Of a stretch of 8,580 nucleotides of DNA, positions 1 through 6,091 are shown piece by piece. The translations under genes and the position numbers were made by a program. The first letter of the stretch is position 1. Each line of letters opens with the position of its first letter. Source of the stretch: Marinospirillum sp. (GTDB lineage: Bacteria; Pseudomonadota; Gammaproteobacteria; Pseudomonadales; Halomonadaceae); assembly GCA_007116195.1 (NCBI GenBank), contig SKIX01000235.1, positions 1 to 8,580 on the forward strand, read 5' to 3'. The notes under the pieces were generated by a model, which was not told where the DNA came from, searched no databases, and was given only the letters and a program-made list of their open reading frames with translations.

Positions 1-381
1 GCTAGTCGTATTTCGATGATGCAAGGGCGAGGCCTGCAAATTGCTGAGATGCGCCTGGATCCTCCTGAGCTAGGTAAGCTGAGAATACAAATCCGTATGC
101 AGGGTGACCAAGCTACTGTAGTGATGCAGTCACCCAATGCGCAAGCAAGAGACCTGCTAGAAAATGCACTGCCTCGTTTGCGTGAGCAGCTAGAGCAGCA
201 AGGTATTTCTTTAGCTGATGCCTCCGTATCGGAAGAGGCTTTTTCTGGTGAGGGGGGTGAAGGCACTGAAGAGCAGGGTTTAGCCCAGGGTAATGGCGGG
301 GCTGAAGCGGGTGAGTTGACCGAAGAAGTTGCTATGACTTACTTTGATGAGCCTCTAGGTCTGATAGACTACTATGCCTAG
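1..381 (+). CDS. fliK: FliK flagellar hook-length control protein, C-terminal part (5' end outside window)
   Basis: This is the last 126 codons of a gene that enters the window from the left; the frame is open from base 1, so the ATG at 16 is internal. FliK is a secreted ruler that measures hook length and, through its C-terminal domain, makes FlhB switch export from hook to filament substrates. The visible part has the conserved FliK C-terminal core: an L-x-P-P-E-L-G-type strand (MRLDPPELGKLRIQIRM), then VVMQSPNAQARDLLENALPRLREQLEQQGI. After this core comes an acidic, Gly-rich, probably disordered tail ending in LGLIDYYA. fliL follows 17 bases downstream, as expected for this operon. The substrate-switch partner FlhB is encoded in the same cluster. 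The identification is secure by motif and context; the N-terminal ruler portion cannot be assessed. Confidence 0.93.
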   Translation, partial: ASRISMMQGRGLQIAEMRLDPPELGKLRIQIRMQGDQATVVMQSPNAQARDLLENALPRLREQLEQQGISLADASVSEEAFSGEGGEGTEEQGLAQGNGGAEAGELTEEVAMTYFDEPLGLIDYYA

Positions 382-398
382 ATCAACGGAGAAACTGG

Positions 399-902
399 AT
401 GGCTGACGAAGACAACCAAGAAGGCAAAAGCAAAAAGCTGCTTATCATAGGCGGTCTAGTGATTGGTGTTGCAATCGTTTTGGCCTTGGCAGTGGCCGGC
501 GCCCTCTACTTCTTAGATAGAGACTCCAGTGACGACGAGGGTGGCCGTAGCGGTTTGGGTTTTGGTGGCTCAGACATTCAACTGAACACCGCCTCCTACT
601 TTGTTTTTGAAGATGCTTTTGTTACGCCTTTAGTCTCTTCAGACCGTCGCCAGCGTTTTATGCAGGTCTCTTTAGCTGTTAAGGGAGCTGATCGTCAGGT
701 AACTCGGTCAATTGAGACCCATATGCCACGTATTAAAAACGACCTCAACCGCTTGTTTACAGGGCAAGATTATCAAACCCTGCAAACACCGGAAGGTAAA
801 ATGCAGCTGCAAATGAGTGCTGCTGAAGTCGTGCAAAGAATAGTAGAACGAGACGGTGTTCGGATAGACGAAGTATTGATTACAGATTTTGTACTTCAAT
901 AG
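399..902 (+). CDS. fliL: FliL, flagellar basal body-associated (stator-supporting) membrane protein
   Basis: The 167-residue protein has a short charged cytoplasmic start, a single membrane helix (about residues 14-38, LLIIGGLVIG...), an acidic Gly/Ser linker (about 40-58) and a periplasmic domain. That domain contains the family features YFVFEDAFVTPLV, RFMQVSLAVKG and the C-terminal VLITDFVLQ. FliL is known to ring the MotAB-type stators at the inner membrane and support torque and stator engagement. The length is normal for the family. A Shine-Dalgarno GGAGA at 388-392 sits 6 bases before the ATG, which supports this start. The gene lies between fliK and fliM, its standard place, and no promoter is evident in the 17-base gap, so it is probably transcribed together with fliK. 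Nothing in the reading frame looks odd. Confidence 0.96.
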   Translation: MADEDNQEGKSKKLLIIGGLVIGVAIVLALAVAGALYFLDRDSSDDEGGRSGLGFGGSDIQLNTASYFVFEDAFVTPLVSSDRRQRFMQVSLAVKGADRQVTRSIETHMPRIKNDLNRLFTGQDYQTLQTPEGKMQLQMSAAEVVQRIVERDGVRIDEVLITDFVLQ

Positions 903-952
903 TTTTGCTGAGCAGCCAAAGAATAATCATTGACTAGTTAAGGTGGCAATTT

Positions 953-1930
953 ATGGCAGTTCAGGATCTGCTGTCCCAGGATGAAATCGACCTGCTACTT
1001 CATGGTGTGGACGATGAAGATCTGCCTGACCCTAATGAAGAAAATGAAAACTCTGGCGATGTCCAGAATTATGATATTACCAGTCAGGATCGCATAGTTA
1101 GGGGTCGGATGCCGACCCTGGAGATGATTAACGAGCGTTTTGCACGCTATACCCGAATTAGCTTATTTAACCTCTTGCGGCGAAGTGCACATGTCGCTTC
1201 AGGTGGGGTGCAAATTATGAAGTTTGGTGAGTATGTACATACTTTGTACGTGCCTACCAGCTTGAATCTTGTGAAAATCCGCCCTTTGCGCGGCACCTCG
1301 CTTTTTGTGATGGACGCGAAACTGGTTTTTAAGCTGGTCGATAACTTTTTTGGCGGAGACGGGCGCCACGCTAAAATTGAAGGGCGTGAGTTTACTCCAA
1401 CAGAAATTAGAATTGTTCAGAAAGTGCTAGAGCAGGTTTTCATTGACCTTAAAGAGGCTTGGGCAACCGTCTTGCCTTTGAATTTTGAGTACATAGGTTT
1501 TGAAGTTAACCCTGCCATGGCTAACATTGTAAGCCCGAGTGAAGTTGTTGTCGTTAGCACCTTTCACATCGAGTTGGATGGCGGTGGTGGCGACCTTCAC
1601 ATCACTATCCCCTACTCAATGATCGAACCGGTAAGGGAAGAGCTGGATTCAGGTGTTCAGTCCGATGTTGATGATATTGATGAGCGCTGGGTTAGGGCTT
1701 TGCGGGCTGATATTATGGAAGCAAAAATTCCATTGAATGTTAAAGTCGTAGATAAGGATTTAACTCTAGGTGATATCGTCAATCTAGAAGCTGGGGATAT
1801 TATTCCTGTTGATCTGCCTGACTATGTTACTTTGCAGGCTAATGGTGTGCCTGTGTACAAGTGTAAAATGGGACGCTCGGGTGAGAACCTGGCGCTAAAG
1901 GTTAAAGAGCAAATCAGACTGGTTCGCTAA
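953..1930 (+). CDS. fliM: FliM, flagellar motor switch protein
   Basis: FliM is the C-ring protein that receives the chemotaxis signal. In this 325-residue product the N-terminal peptide LLSQDEIDLLLHG (about 6-18) matches the CheY-P binding consensus; in polar flagellates the same peptide has been reported to bind FlhG/FleN. An acidic linker (19-38) follows, then the CheC-like middle domain with the GGDG loop at 134-137, which contacts FliG. The C-terminal SpoA domain (about 250-322, IPLNVKVVDKDLTLGDIVNLEAGDIIPVDLP...) pairs with FliN. The length is close to the usual 320-335. The start is supported by AAGGTGG at 940-946, with a 6-base spacer, and by the position of the CheY-binding motif. 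Gaps of 50 bases upstream and 45 bases downstream contain no terminator that I can see. All expected domains are present. Confidence 0.97.
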   Translation: MAVQDLLSQDEIDLLLHGVDDEDLPDPNEENENSGDVQNYDITSQDRIVRGRMPTLEMINERFARYTRISLFNLLRRSAHVASGGVQIMKFGEYVHTLYVPTSLNLVKIRPLRGTSLFVMDAKLVFKLVDNFFGGDGRHAKIEGREFTPTEIRIVQKVLEQVFIDLKEAWATVLPLNFEYIGFEVNPAMANIVSPSEVVVVSTFHIELDGGGGDLHITIPYSMIEPVREELDSGVQSDVDDIDERWVRALRADIMEAKIPLNVKVVDKDLTLGDIVNLEAGDIIPVDLPDYVTLQANGVPVYKCKMGRSGENLALKVKEQIRLVR

Positions 1931-1975
1931 AAGTTCCAGTGACTTGTTGCCAATGAAAAGCTTAGGAAAGCAGTT

Positions 1976-2536
1976 ATGAGTAACGAAAAAAATAACGAAA
2001 ACCCAGCAGATGAAAATGAAGACTGGGCTGCGGCCCTAGATGATCAAGCTGCTAGTGATAGCGGAGTTGATGAGTCGGGTAGCGAAGACGACTGGGCTGC
2101 TGCCATGGAGGAGCAGGGTGCAGAAGATGCTGGCGACGATGCCGGTGATGATTGGGCCGCTGCTTTAGAAGAGCAGACGACGGCAGATGAAAGTGCTGAG
2201 CAGCTGACAGAGGATGATATCCAGTCTGCTCCGCTGGAATATCTAGAAGATGACCCAAGTGGGTTTGAGGGTGAAAACCCCAACCTAGAAGTCATTATGG
2301 ATATTCCAGTAACGATTGCGATGGAAGTGGGCAATACTGAAATTGCTATACGCAATCTGCTGCAATTGAACCAGGGTTCGGTAATTGAGTTAGATCGTTT
2401 AGCTGGTGAGCCTTTAGATGTAAAGGTTAATGGCACTCTAATTGCCCACGGTGAAGTTGTTATGGTAAACGAGAAGTTTGGTATTCGCCTTACGGATGTG
2501 GTTAGCCCGACTGAACGTATCAAACGGTTACGTTAA
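1976..2536 (+). CDS. fliN: FliN, flagellar motor switch protein with enlarged, repeat-bearing N-terminus
   Basis: FliN is the lowest C-ring subunit; it pairs with the FliM SpoA domain, docks FliH for export and contributes to CheY-dependent switching. The SpoA domain occupies about residues 102-186 and is typical: IMDIPVTIAMEVGNTEI, LLQLNQGSVIELDRLAGEPLDV, NGTLIAHGEV, SPTERIKRLR. The N-terminal 100 residues are very acidic and hold three copies of D-W-A-A-A-(L/M)-(D/E)-(D/E)-Q at residues 16-24, 39-47 and 59-67. E. coli FliN (about 137 residues) has, from memory, a single related motif (LWAEALSEQ), so at 186 residues this protein is long. AGGA at 1964-1967 lies 8 bases before the ATG. The stop codon overlaps the fliO start (TAATG). 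Identity is certain; the role of the repeats is unknown. Confidence 0.97.
   Translation: MSNEKNNENPADENEDWAAALDDQAASDSGVDESGSEDDWAAAMEEQGAEDAGDDAGDDWAAALEEQTTADESAEQLTEDDIQSAPLEYLEDDPSGFEGENPNLEVIMDIPVTIAMEVGNTEIAIRNLLQLNQGSVIELDRLAGEPLDVKVNGTLIAHGEVVMVNEKFGIRLTDVVSPTERIKRLR
2021..2176 (+). repeat. Three DWAAA(L/M)xxQ coding repeats in the FliN N-terminus
   Basis: Three 27-base units encode the nine-residue motif at 2021-2047, 2090-2116 and 2150-2176. The centres are 69 and 60 bases apart, with Asp/Glu/Ser/Gly-rich spacers. The peptides are DWAAALDDQ, DWAAAMEEQ and DWAAALEEQ. At DNA level the copies match at 21/27 (1 vs 2), 21/27 (2 vs 3) and 19/27 (1 vs 3). Of the eight differences between copies 1 and 3, six are synonymous and two change only Asp to Glu. 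This is what an old duplication kept by selection on the protein would look like. Confidence 0.9.
2431..2446 (+). promoter_or_regulatory. Possible intragenic sigma-54 promoter within fliN, upstream of fliO
   Basis: TGGCAC at 2431-2436, five bases, then TTGC at 2442-2445 match the sigma-54 -24/-12 consensus (TGGCAC-N5-TTGC) at every defined base; the following base is C rather than A/T. A transcript from it would start near 2457, about 80 bases before the fliO ATG. Flagellar operons of polar flagellates are commonly driven by sigma-54 with a FleQ/FlrA activator. The motif falls in codons for the conserved FliN stretch NGTLIA, which by itself makes the match fairly likely, so this is only a candidate. 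Confidence 0.3.
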
Positions 2537-3027
2537 TGATGCTAAGGCAAGGTTTGAGCCTTAAATACCGAGTAGGGCAGGCAGTAATTTACTGTCTGCC
2601 TTTTCTGTTTTTTCCTTTGCCCTTGCTGGCGGAAGCCCCTAAACCAAGCCAAAATCTTGCCTCGACTTCTTCCATGATGATACAGGTCACGCTTGGCCTG
2701 GTTGTTGTTATTGCTTTAATGCTAATTCTGGCTTGGCTGGCAAAGCGTTTACGCCTGGTGCCTGGTGGTAGTCACCATCAAGCTCTTAAAGTGATGGCCG
2801 TGCTGCCCTTAACCAACCGTGAACGCCTCGTTCTGGTTCAGGTCGGTGAAGAGCAGCTGCTCTTAGGGGTGACAAGCAACCAAATTAACTGTTTGCATCA
2901 GTTAGAAAAACCCTTGTCCATGAACACAGCTTCTGGCCAAGCCGGTTTTGCCCAATTGCTTAATCAGTGGAAAACAGCACCAGCTAACAGAACAGTTACC
3001 TCAAAGGATAGTAAGCATGAAGGTTAA
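2536..3027 (+). CDS. fliO: FliO, flagellar export-gate assembly protein
   Basis: FliO is a scaffold that helps FliP assemble into the export-gate ring and is not itself part of the finished pore. The 163-residue product has an N-terminal hydrophobic, signal-like segment (about 15-33, ending LLAEA) and a second membrane helix at about 49-69 followed by a basic KRLRLVPGG turn. The cytoplasmic domain carries the family pattern [25 protein letters not shown] (about 89-113). FliO is the least conserved gate protein, so gene position between fliN and fliP is important support. The start overlaps the fliN stop by one base (TAATG), and no good Shine-Dalgarno precedes it, so initiation probably depends on ribosomes finishing fliN. 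A second ATG immediately follows (2539) and cannot be excluded. The 3' end overlaps fliP by 11 bases. Confidence 0.92.
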   Translation: MMLRQGLSLKYRVGQAVIYCLPFLFFPLPLLAEAPKPSQNLASTSSMMIQVTLGLVVVIALMLILAWLAKRLRLVPGGSHHQALKVMAVLPLTNRERLVLVQVGEEQLLLGVTSNQINCLHQLEKPLSMNTASGQAGFAQLLNQWKTAPANRTVTSKDSKHEG

Positions 3028-3769
3028 AGCCTTATTGCTCCCTCTATTAGCGCTGTTATTGGCATCTTTTGATGCCAGTGCTGCCCAGTTGCCTGCATTT
3101 GAAGCTTTACGAGTCGAGCCCAATGAGGATGGCGGTGAAACCTATTCGGTAACGATTCAGGTTCTTGCCATCATGACAGCGCTGACTTTTTTGCCAGCCA
3201 TGCTGATCATGATGACCAGCTTTACTCGAATTATTGTTGTTTTAGCCATTTTGCGCCAAGCCTTAGGTTTACAGCAGACACCTTCTAATCAAATCGTTAT
3301 AGGTTTGGCACTCTTTTTAACCTTTTTTATTATGACCCCCGTTTGGGAAAGGGTGAATGCTGAGGCCTTGCAGCCCTATCTGGCTGAAGAGGTCACCCCT
3401 TTAGAGGCCGTTGAGTTGGCGAAAGCGCCCTTGACCGAGTTTATGCTGGCACAGACTCGTGAAACTGATCTGGATATGTTTGCTCGCATTGGCGGCTATG
3501 AGGTCTTCGAATCAGAAGCGGATATTCCTTTTGTGGTGCTAGTGCCTGCGTTTATGACCAGCGAGTTGAAAACAGCTTTTCAAATCGGATTTATGCTCTT
3601 CATCCCCTTTCTAATCCTTGATATGGTGGTTGCCAGTATTTTGATGGCAATGGGTATGATGATGCTCTCCCCGATCATTATTTCCTTACCCTTTAAAATT
3701 ATGTTGTTTGTACTGGTTGATGGCTGGACTTTAGTGATGGGGACTTTGGCAGCCAGTTATGGTTATTAG
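3017..3769 (+). CDS. fliP: FliP, flagellar export-gate pore protein
   Basis: FliP forms the pentameric core of the FliPQR export pore (SctR family). I place the start at the ATG at 3017: AAGGAT at 3004-3009 is 7 bases upstream, and the product then begins with a classical signal peptide ([22 protein letters not shown], probable cleavage near residue 22). The 250-residue length fits the family (E. coli about 245). The reading frame is open back to 2948 inside fliO, but that extension would bury the signal peptide. The FliP signature [16 protein letters not shown] is at 177-192. A Met triplet at 214-216 in [10 protein letters not shown] corresponds to the methionine gasket that seals the closed gate in Salmonella. 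Membrane segments lie at about 45-67, 92-108, 186-216 and 220-245. Overlap with fliO suggests coupled translation. Confidence 0.97.
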   Translation: MKVKALLLPLLALLLASFDASAAQLPAFEALRVEPNEDGGETYSVTIQVLAIMTALTFLPAMLIMMTSFTRIIVVLAILRQALGLQQTPSNQIVIGLALFLTFFIMTPVWERVNAEALQPYLAEEVTPLEAVELAKAPLTEFMLAQTRETDLDMFARIGGYEVFESEADIPFVVLVPAFMTSELKTAFQIGFMLFIPFLILDMVVASILMAMGMMMLSPIIISLPFKIMLFVLVDGWTLVMGTLAASYGY

Positions 3770-3787
3770 CGAACCTAGGAGAGGCTT

Positions 3788-4057
3788 ATGACGCCTGAAG
3801 TGGCTGTTGACCTGCTTCGCCAAGCATTGTTTATCGTCATTACCATTGTTGCCATTGCTGTTGTGCCTAGTTTGCTGGCTGGCCTTATTATTGCTATTTT
3901 TCAGGCAGCCACACAAATTAACGAGCAAACCCTGAGTTTCTTGCCGCGCTTGATGGCAACTCTACTGGCCTTGATCGTCGCTGGCCCCATGATTCTACGG
4001 ATGCTGATGGAGTTCTTTCAGCGTTTATCGACTGATATCCCTTATCTTATAGGTTAA
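3788..4057 (+). CDS. fliQ: FliQ, flagellar export-gate protein
   Basis: FliQ is a small two-helix hairpin protein (SctS family); four copies wrap the FliP5-FliR1 core of the export gate. At 89 residues it has exactly the normal length. It begins MTPEVAVDLLRQALFIVI, followed by a first membrane helix (about 12-39) with the conserved PSLLAGLIIAIFQAATQINEQTLSFLPR loop region, and a second helix at about 50-72. A strong Shine-Dalgarno TAGGAG at 3776-3781 with a 6-base spacer fixes the start. The gene lies 18 bases after fliP and 4 bases before fliR. No anomalies are seen. Confidence 0.97.
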   Translation: MTPEVAVDLLRQALFIVITIVAIAVVPSLLAGLIIAIFQAATQINEQTLSFLPRLMATLLALIVAGPMILRMLMEFFQRLSTDIPYLIG

Positions 4058-4061
4058 AGCT

Positions 4062-4835
4062 ATGCCACTCTCAGGTGCTGAGCTTACGGCATGGATAGGA
4101 ACCTTTCTTTGGCCTTTTTTCCGTATTGGCGCTTTCTTTATGGCTGCGCCTATTTTCAGTGCCAATATGGTTCCTGCACCGATACGTCTTCTGCTTGCGG
4201 CTATGGTTACTTTGATGCTGATGCCACTTTTGCCGCCAGTGCCGATTATGGATGGTCTGTCACCAGAAACCTGGTTGCTAGTTGCCCAGCAAATTTTAAT
4301 TGGTGCAGGTTTAGGTCTTATCGTTCAGTTGCTGTTCCAGGTGTTTGTGGTTTTTGGTCAAATGGTTGCCATGCAAATCGGCATGGGGATGGCGCAGATG
4401 GCAGATCCCTCTAGTGGCATCAACGTGACGGTATTAAGTCAATACGCTTTAATAATGACCAACTTGGTGTTTCTTGCTGTTGGTGGGCACCTGGTTGTGA
4501 TTTATACACTGGCTGAGAGCTTTACCGTTATTCCTATCGGATTGGAAGGCTTTACGCGAGATCATGCCTGGTTGATTGCTATTCAGGGCAGCTGGCTGTT
4601 TGCGGGCGCCTTGCTTATGGCTTTGCCGATAGTTATTGCTCAGCTGGTTGTTAATATTGCATTGGGTGTCGTTACTCGTGCAGCTCCTCAGTTAAATATT
4701 TTTGTAATCGGCTTCCCAACGATGATGATTATTGGCTTGCTGCTGCTATGGGTCTGGACAGGGGAGTACCTTTTTCATTTTGACCGTCTAGCACGCGAGA
4801 TTTTTGAACTGATGCGCGTTTGGCTGGAGCTTTAG
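4062..4835 (+). CDS. fliR: FliR, flagellar export-gate protein
   Basis: FliR (SctT family) is the single-copy subunit that closes the FliP ring; structurally it resembles a fused FliP plus FliQ. The product has 257 residues, close to the usual 260, and is strongly hydrophobic. It has the family start FLWPFFRIGAFFMAAPIFSANMVPAPIRLLLA (about 15-46), the plug-loop region GQMVAMQIGMGMAQMADPSSG (99-119) and the conserved NGHL-like GGHLVVIYTLAESF segment, and ends in the cytoplasmic tail REIFELMRVWLEL. AGGT at 4051-4054 gives a modest ribosome site. In my recalled alignment the two plug-loop Phe residues of Salmonella are both Met here (110 and 113). The end of the gene contains the ribosome site for flhB. 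Confidence 0.96.
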   Translation: MPLSGAELTAWIGTFLWPFFRIGAFFMAAPIFSANMVPAPIRLLLAAMVTLMLMPLLPPVPIMDGLSPETWLLVAQQILIGAGLGLIVQLLFQVFVVFGQMVAMQIGMGMAQMADPSSGINVTVLSQYALIMTNLVFLAVGGHLVVIYTLAESFTVIPIGLEGFTRDHAWLIAIQGSWLFAGALLMALPIVIAQLVVNIALGVVTRAAPQLNIFVIGFPTMMIIGLLLLWVWTGEYLFHFDRLAREIFELMRVWLEL

Positions 4836-4840
4836 CAGTG
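4826..4840 (+). promoter_or_regulatory. Ribosome binding site in fliR that selects the GTG start of flhB
   Basis: GGAG at 4826-4829 lies within the last codons of fliR, 8 bases before GTG at 4838-4840. The alternative TTG at 4820 lies upstream of this site and would add six residues (MAGALA) absent from FlhB relatives. The GTG start gives MAENQDGQEKTEEPT, very like pseudomonad FlhB. Confidence 0.8.
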
Positions 4841-5977
4841 GCTGAAAATCAAGACGGTCAAGAAAAAACGGAAGAACCTACGTCGAAACGCAAAGAAGAG
4901 TCGCGGCGTGATGGCGAGGTTGCCCGTTCAAAGGAGCTGAGCACAGCAGTGATTCTTTTGTCGGCAGGTATGGCACTACTGATTTTTGGTGCCTGGATGG
5001 GCAATAAGGGGTTGGAGCTTTTTGCTTATAATTTTGAGCTAACTCGTGAAGATGTGATGACCCATGATGCCATGTTTAAGCATTTTGGTGATTCAGTTTG
5101 GTATGCCTTAGCAGCTATCATGCCTTTTTTGATTGTGCTTTTTTTTGCTGGGGCTCTGTCACAGATTGTGGTCGGAGGCTGGAATCTGACCGCTAAAGCT
5201 CTTGTACCTAAATTTAGCAAGCTTAATCCTATCGCTGGCATTAAGCGGATTTTCTCAAAGAACTCTTTGATGGAGTTTGTGAAATCGGTCGCTAAGGTGC
5301 TTTTAGTCTGTGTCACTTCATTCATTATTATCTATGGGCTGAGTGCAGAATTTGCAACCCTGGGTGCTATGGCGCTAAAACCTGCCATTGCCAAGGGTAG
5401 CTATTTGATTGTTTGGTCTTTTTTGGCGATTAGCTTATCCTTAATTATTGTGGTGTTACTGGATGTTCCCTGGCAGCTGCATCAGCACCGTGAAAAGCTA
5501 AAAATGACCCGTCAAGAGGTAAAAGACGAGCATAAAAATACAGAAGGTAAACCAGAGGTTAAAAGCCGGATTAGGCGCATGCAGATGGAGATGGCTCAGC
5601 GTAGGATGATGTCAGATGTTCCCAGTGCTGATGTGGTGATTACCAACCCTACTCATTATGCGGTTGCGCTTAAATATGATGATGAAGGTAACTCGGCACC
5701 CTTAGTTTTAGCTAAAGGTAAGGAGCAGGTCGCAGCAAAAATTCGTGAAATTGCGGATCATTATGAAATCCCAGTGCTGCAAGTTCCCCCTTTAACTCGT
5801 GCCGTTTATTTCTCTACTGAGATCGGTGAAGAAATACCCCAGGCTTTGTATATGGCTGTTGCCCAGGTGTTAGCTTGGGTTTATCAAATGAAACAATACC
5901 AAGCAGGCAAGGCGAAGAAACCTAGCCAATTGCCTGCGATTGAGGTTCCAGAGGACTTAGACCCTGAAGCAGGCTGA
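4838..5977 (+). CDS. flhB: FlhB, export-gate substrate-specificity switch protein (GTG start)
   Basis: FlhB wraps the FliPQR gate and controls which substrates are exported. The 379-residue product (typical 375-385) starts MAENQDGQEKTEEPTSKRKEESRRDGEVARSKEL, the conserved basic N-terminus. Four membrane segments follow at about 36-54, 88-110, 150-168 and 187-209. A charged linker containing VKDEHKNTEGKPEVKSRIRR (about 228-247) leads to the cytoplasmic autocleavage domain. The self-cleaving NPTH motif is intact at 270-273; cleavage between Asn and Pro is what lets FliK switch export from hook to filament proteins. PLVLAKGKEQVAAKIREIA and VPPLTRAVYF are also conserved. The C-terminal tail after about 355 is Lys/Pro-rich and of ordinary length. 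The start lies 2 bases after the fliR stop, indicating translational coupling. Confidence 0.97.
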   Translation: MAENQDGQEKTEEPTSKRKEESRRDGEVARSKELSTAVILLSAGMALLIFGAWMGNKGLELFAYNFELTREDVMTHDAMFKHFGDSVWYALAAIMPFLIVLFFAGALSQIVVGGWNLTAKALVPKFSKLNPIAGIKRIFSKNSLMEFVKSVAKVLLVCVTSFIIIYGLSAEFATLGAMALKPAIAKGSYLIVWSFLAISLSLIIVVLLDVPWQLHQHREKLKMTRQEVKDEHKNTEGKPEVKSRIRRMQMEMAQRRMMSDVPSADVVITNPTHYAVALKYDDEGNSAPLVLAKGKEQVAAKIREIADHYEIPVLQVPPLTRAVYFSTEIGEEIPQALYMAVAQVLAWVYQMKQYQAGKAKKPSQLPAIEVPEDLDPEAG

Positions 5978-5983
5978 TTACAA

Positions 5984-5992
5984 TTATCCACA
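5984..5992 (+). promoter_or_regulatory. DnaA-box-like 9-mer
   Basis: TTATCCACA is identical to the high-affinity E. coli DnaA box. It begins 7 bases after the flhB stop and lies about 100 bases upstream of flhA. A single exact 9-mer is expected by chance in a few percent of windows of this size, so its function is uncertain. Confidence 0.3.
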
Positions 5993-6050
5993 GGATGATG
6001 CTCCGCTTGAGTTTATTTCATCAGTAGATCTTGGCATACTTCGGCGGCGC

Positions 6051-6080
6051 TAATAATCAGCACTTCAGCACTCATTATTA
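6051..6080 (+). repeat. Inverted repeat enclosing two tandem octamers before flhA
   Basis: TAATAAT (6051-6057) is the exact reverse complement of ATTATTA (6074-6080). The 16-base space between them is made of two near-identical octamers, CAGCACTT (6058-6065) and CAGCACTC (6066-6073). The possible stem is entirely A/T and the loop large, so an RNA hairpin would be weak. It ends 2 bases before the flhA Shine-Dalgarno. Confidence 0.5.
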
Positions 6081-6091
6081 CCAGGTGATAC

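Larger units (their letters stand above)
5978..6091 (+). other. flhB-flhA intergenic region, the longest gap in the window
   Basis: These 114 bases separate two genes that are usually close together, so this is the likeliest place for a separate signal governing flhA. It holds a perfect DnaA-box 9-mer (5984-5992), a 7-base inverted repeat enclosing two tandem octamers (6051-6080) and the flhA ribosome site (6083-6088). I see no Rho-independent terminator. No convincing sigma-70, sigma-28 or sigma-54 promoter is present: the only GG-N10-GC arrangement (from 5993) matches little else of the consensus. Transcription probably reads through from flhB. Confidence 0.6.

Noticed and set aside
294..308. 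TGGCGG-N5-AAGC in fliK as a sigma-54 promoter for fliL
   Set aside because: Spacing is right, but four of ten defined bases differ from consensus, so it is too weak to call.
903..926. Possible hairpin (TTGCTG/CAGC-CAA) after fliL
   Set aside because: The stem is short and bulged with almost no loop and no T-run; it is not a credible terminator.
1953..1979. Eight-codon frame (ATG AAA AGC ... TGA) overlapping the fliN start by ATGA
   Set aside because: The overlap resembles a coupling leader, but there is no ribosome site before it and such short frames are common by chance.
2044..2523. Long open frame (159 codons) antisense to fliN
   Set aside because: It mirrors the biased codons of the acidic FliN arm and SpoA domain, is low-complexity Ser/Ala-rich, and has no family resemblance or ribosome site; fliN itself is certain.
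2948..3016. Upstream extension of fliP by 23 codons to an ATG at 2948
   Set aside because: It would put a polar extension before a clear signal peptide and overlap fliO much further; the ATG at 3017 has a good Shine-Dalgarno and family-like length.
3306..3320. TGGCAC-N5-TTAA in fliP as a sigma-54 site
   Set aside because: The -24 block is perfect but the invariant GC of the -12 block is missing.
4091..4414. 107-codon open frame overlapping fliR in another forward frame
   Set aside because: Composition is unlike a protein, it has no ribosome site, and it lies wholly within the secure fliR frame.
4820..4837. TTG start for flhB at 4820
   Set aside because: The ribosome site GGAG (4826-4829) lies downstream of it, and the extra residues are not found in FlhB relatives; GTG at 4838 fits.
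6032..6050. TTGGCATACTTCGGCGGCGC as a sigma-54 promoter for flhA
   Set aside because: The GG and GC elements are separated by 9 or 12 bases instead of the required 10.
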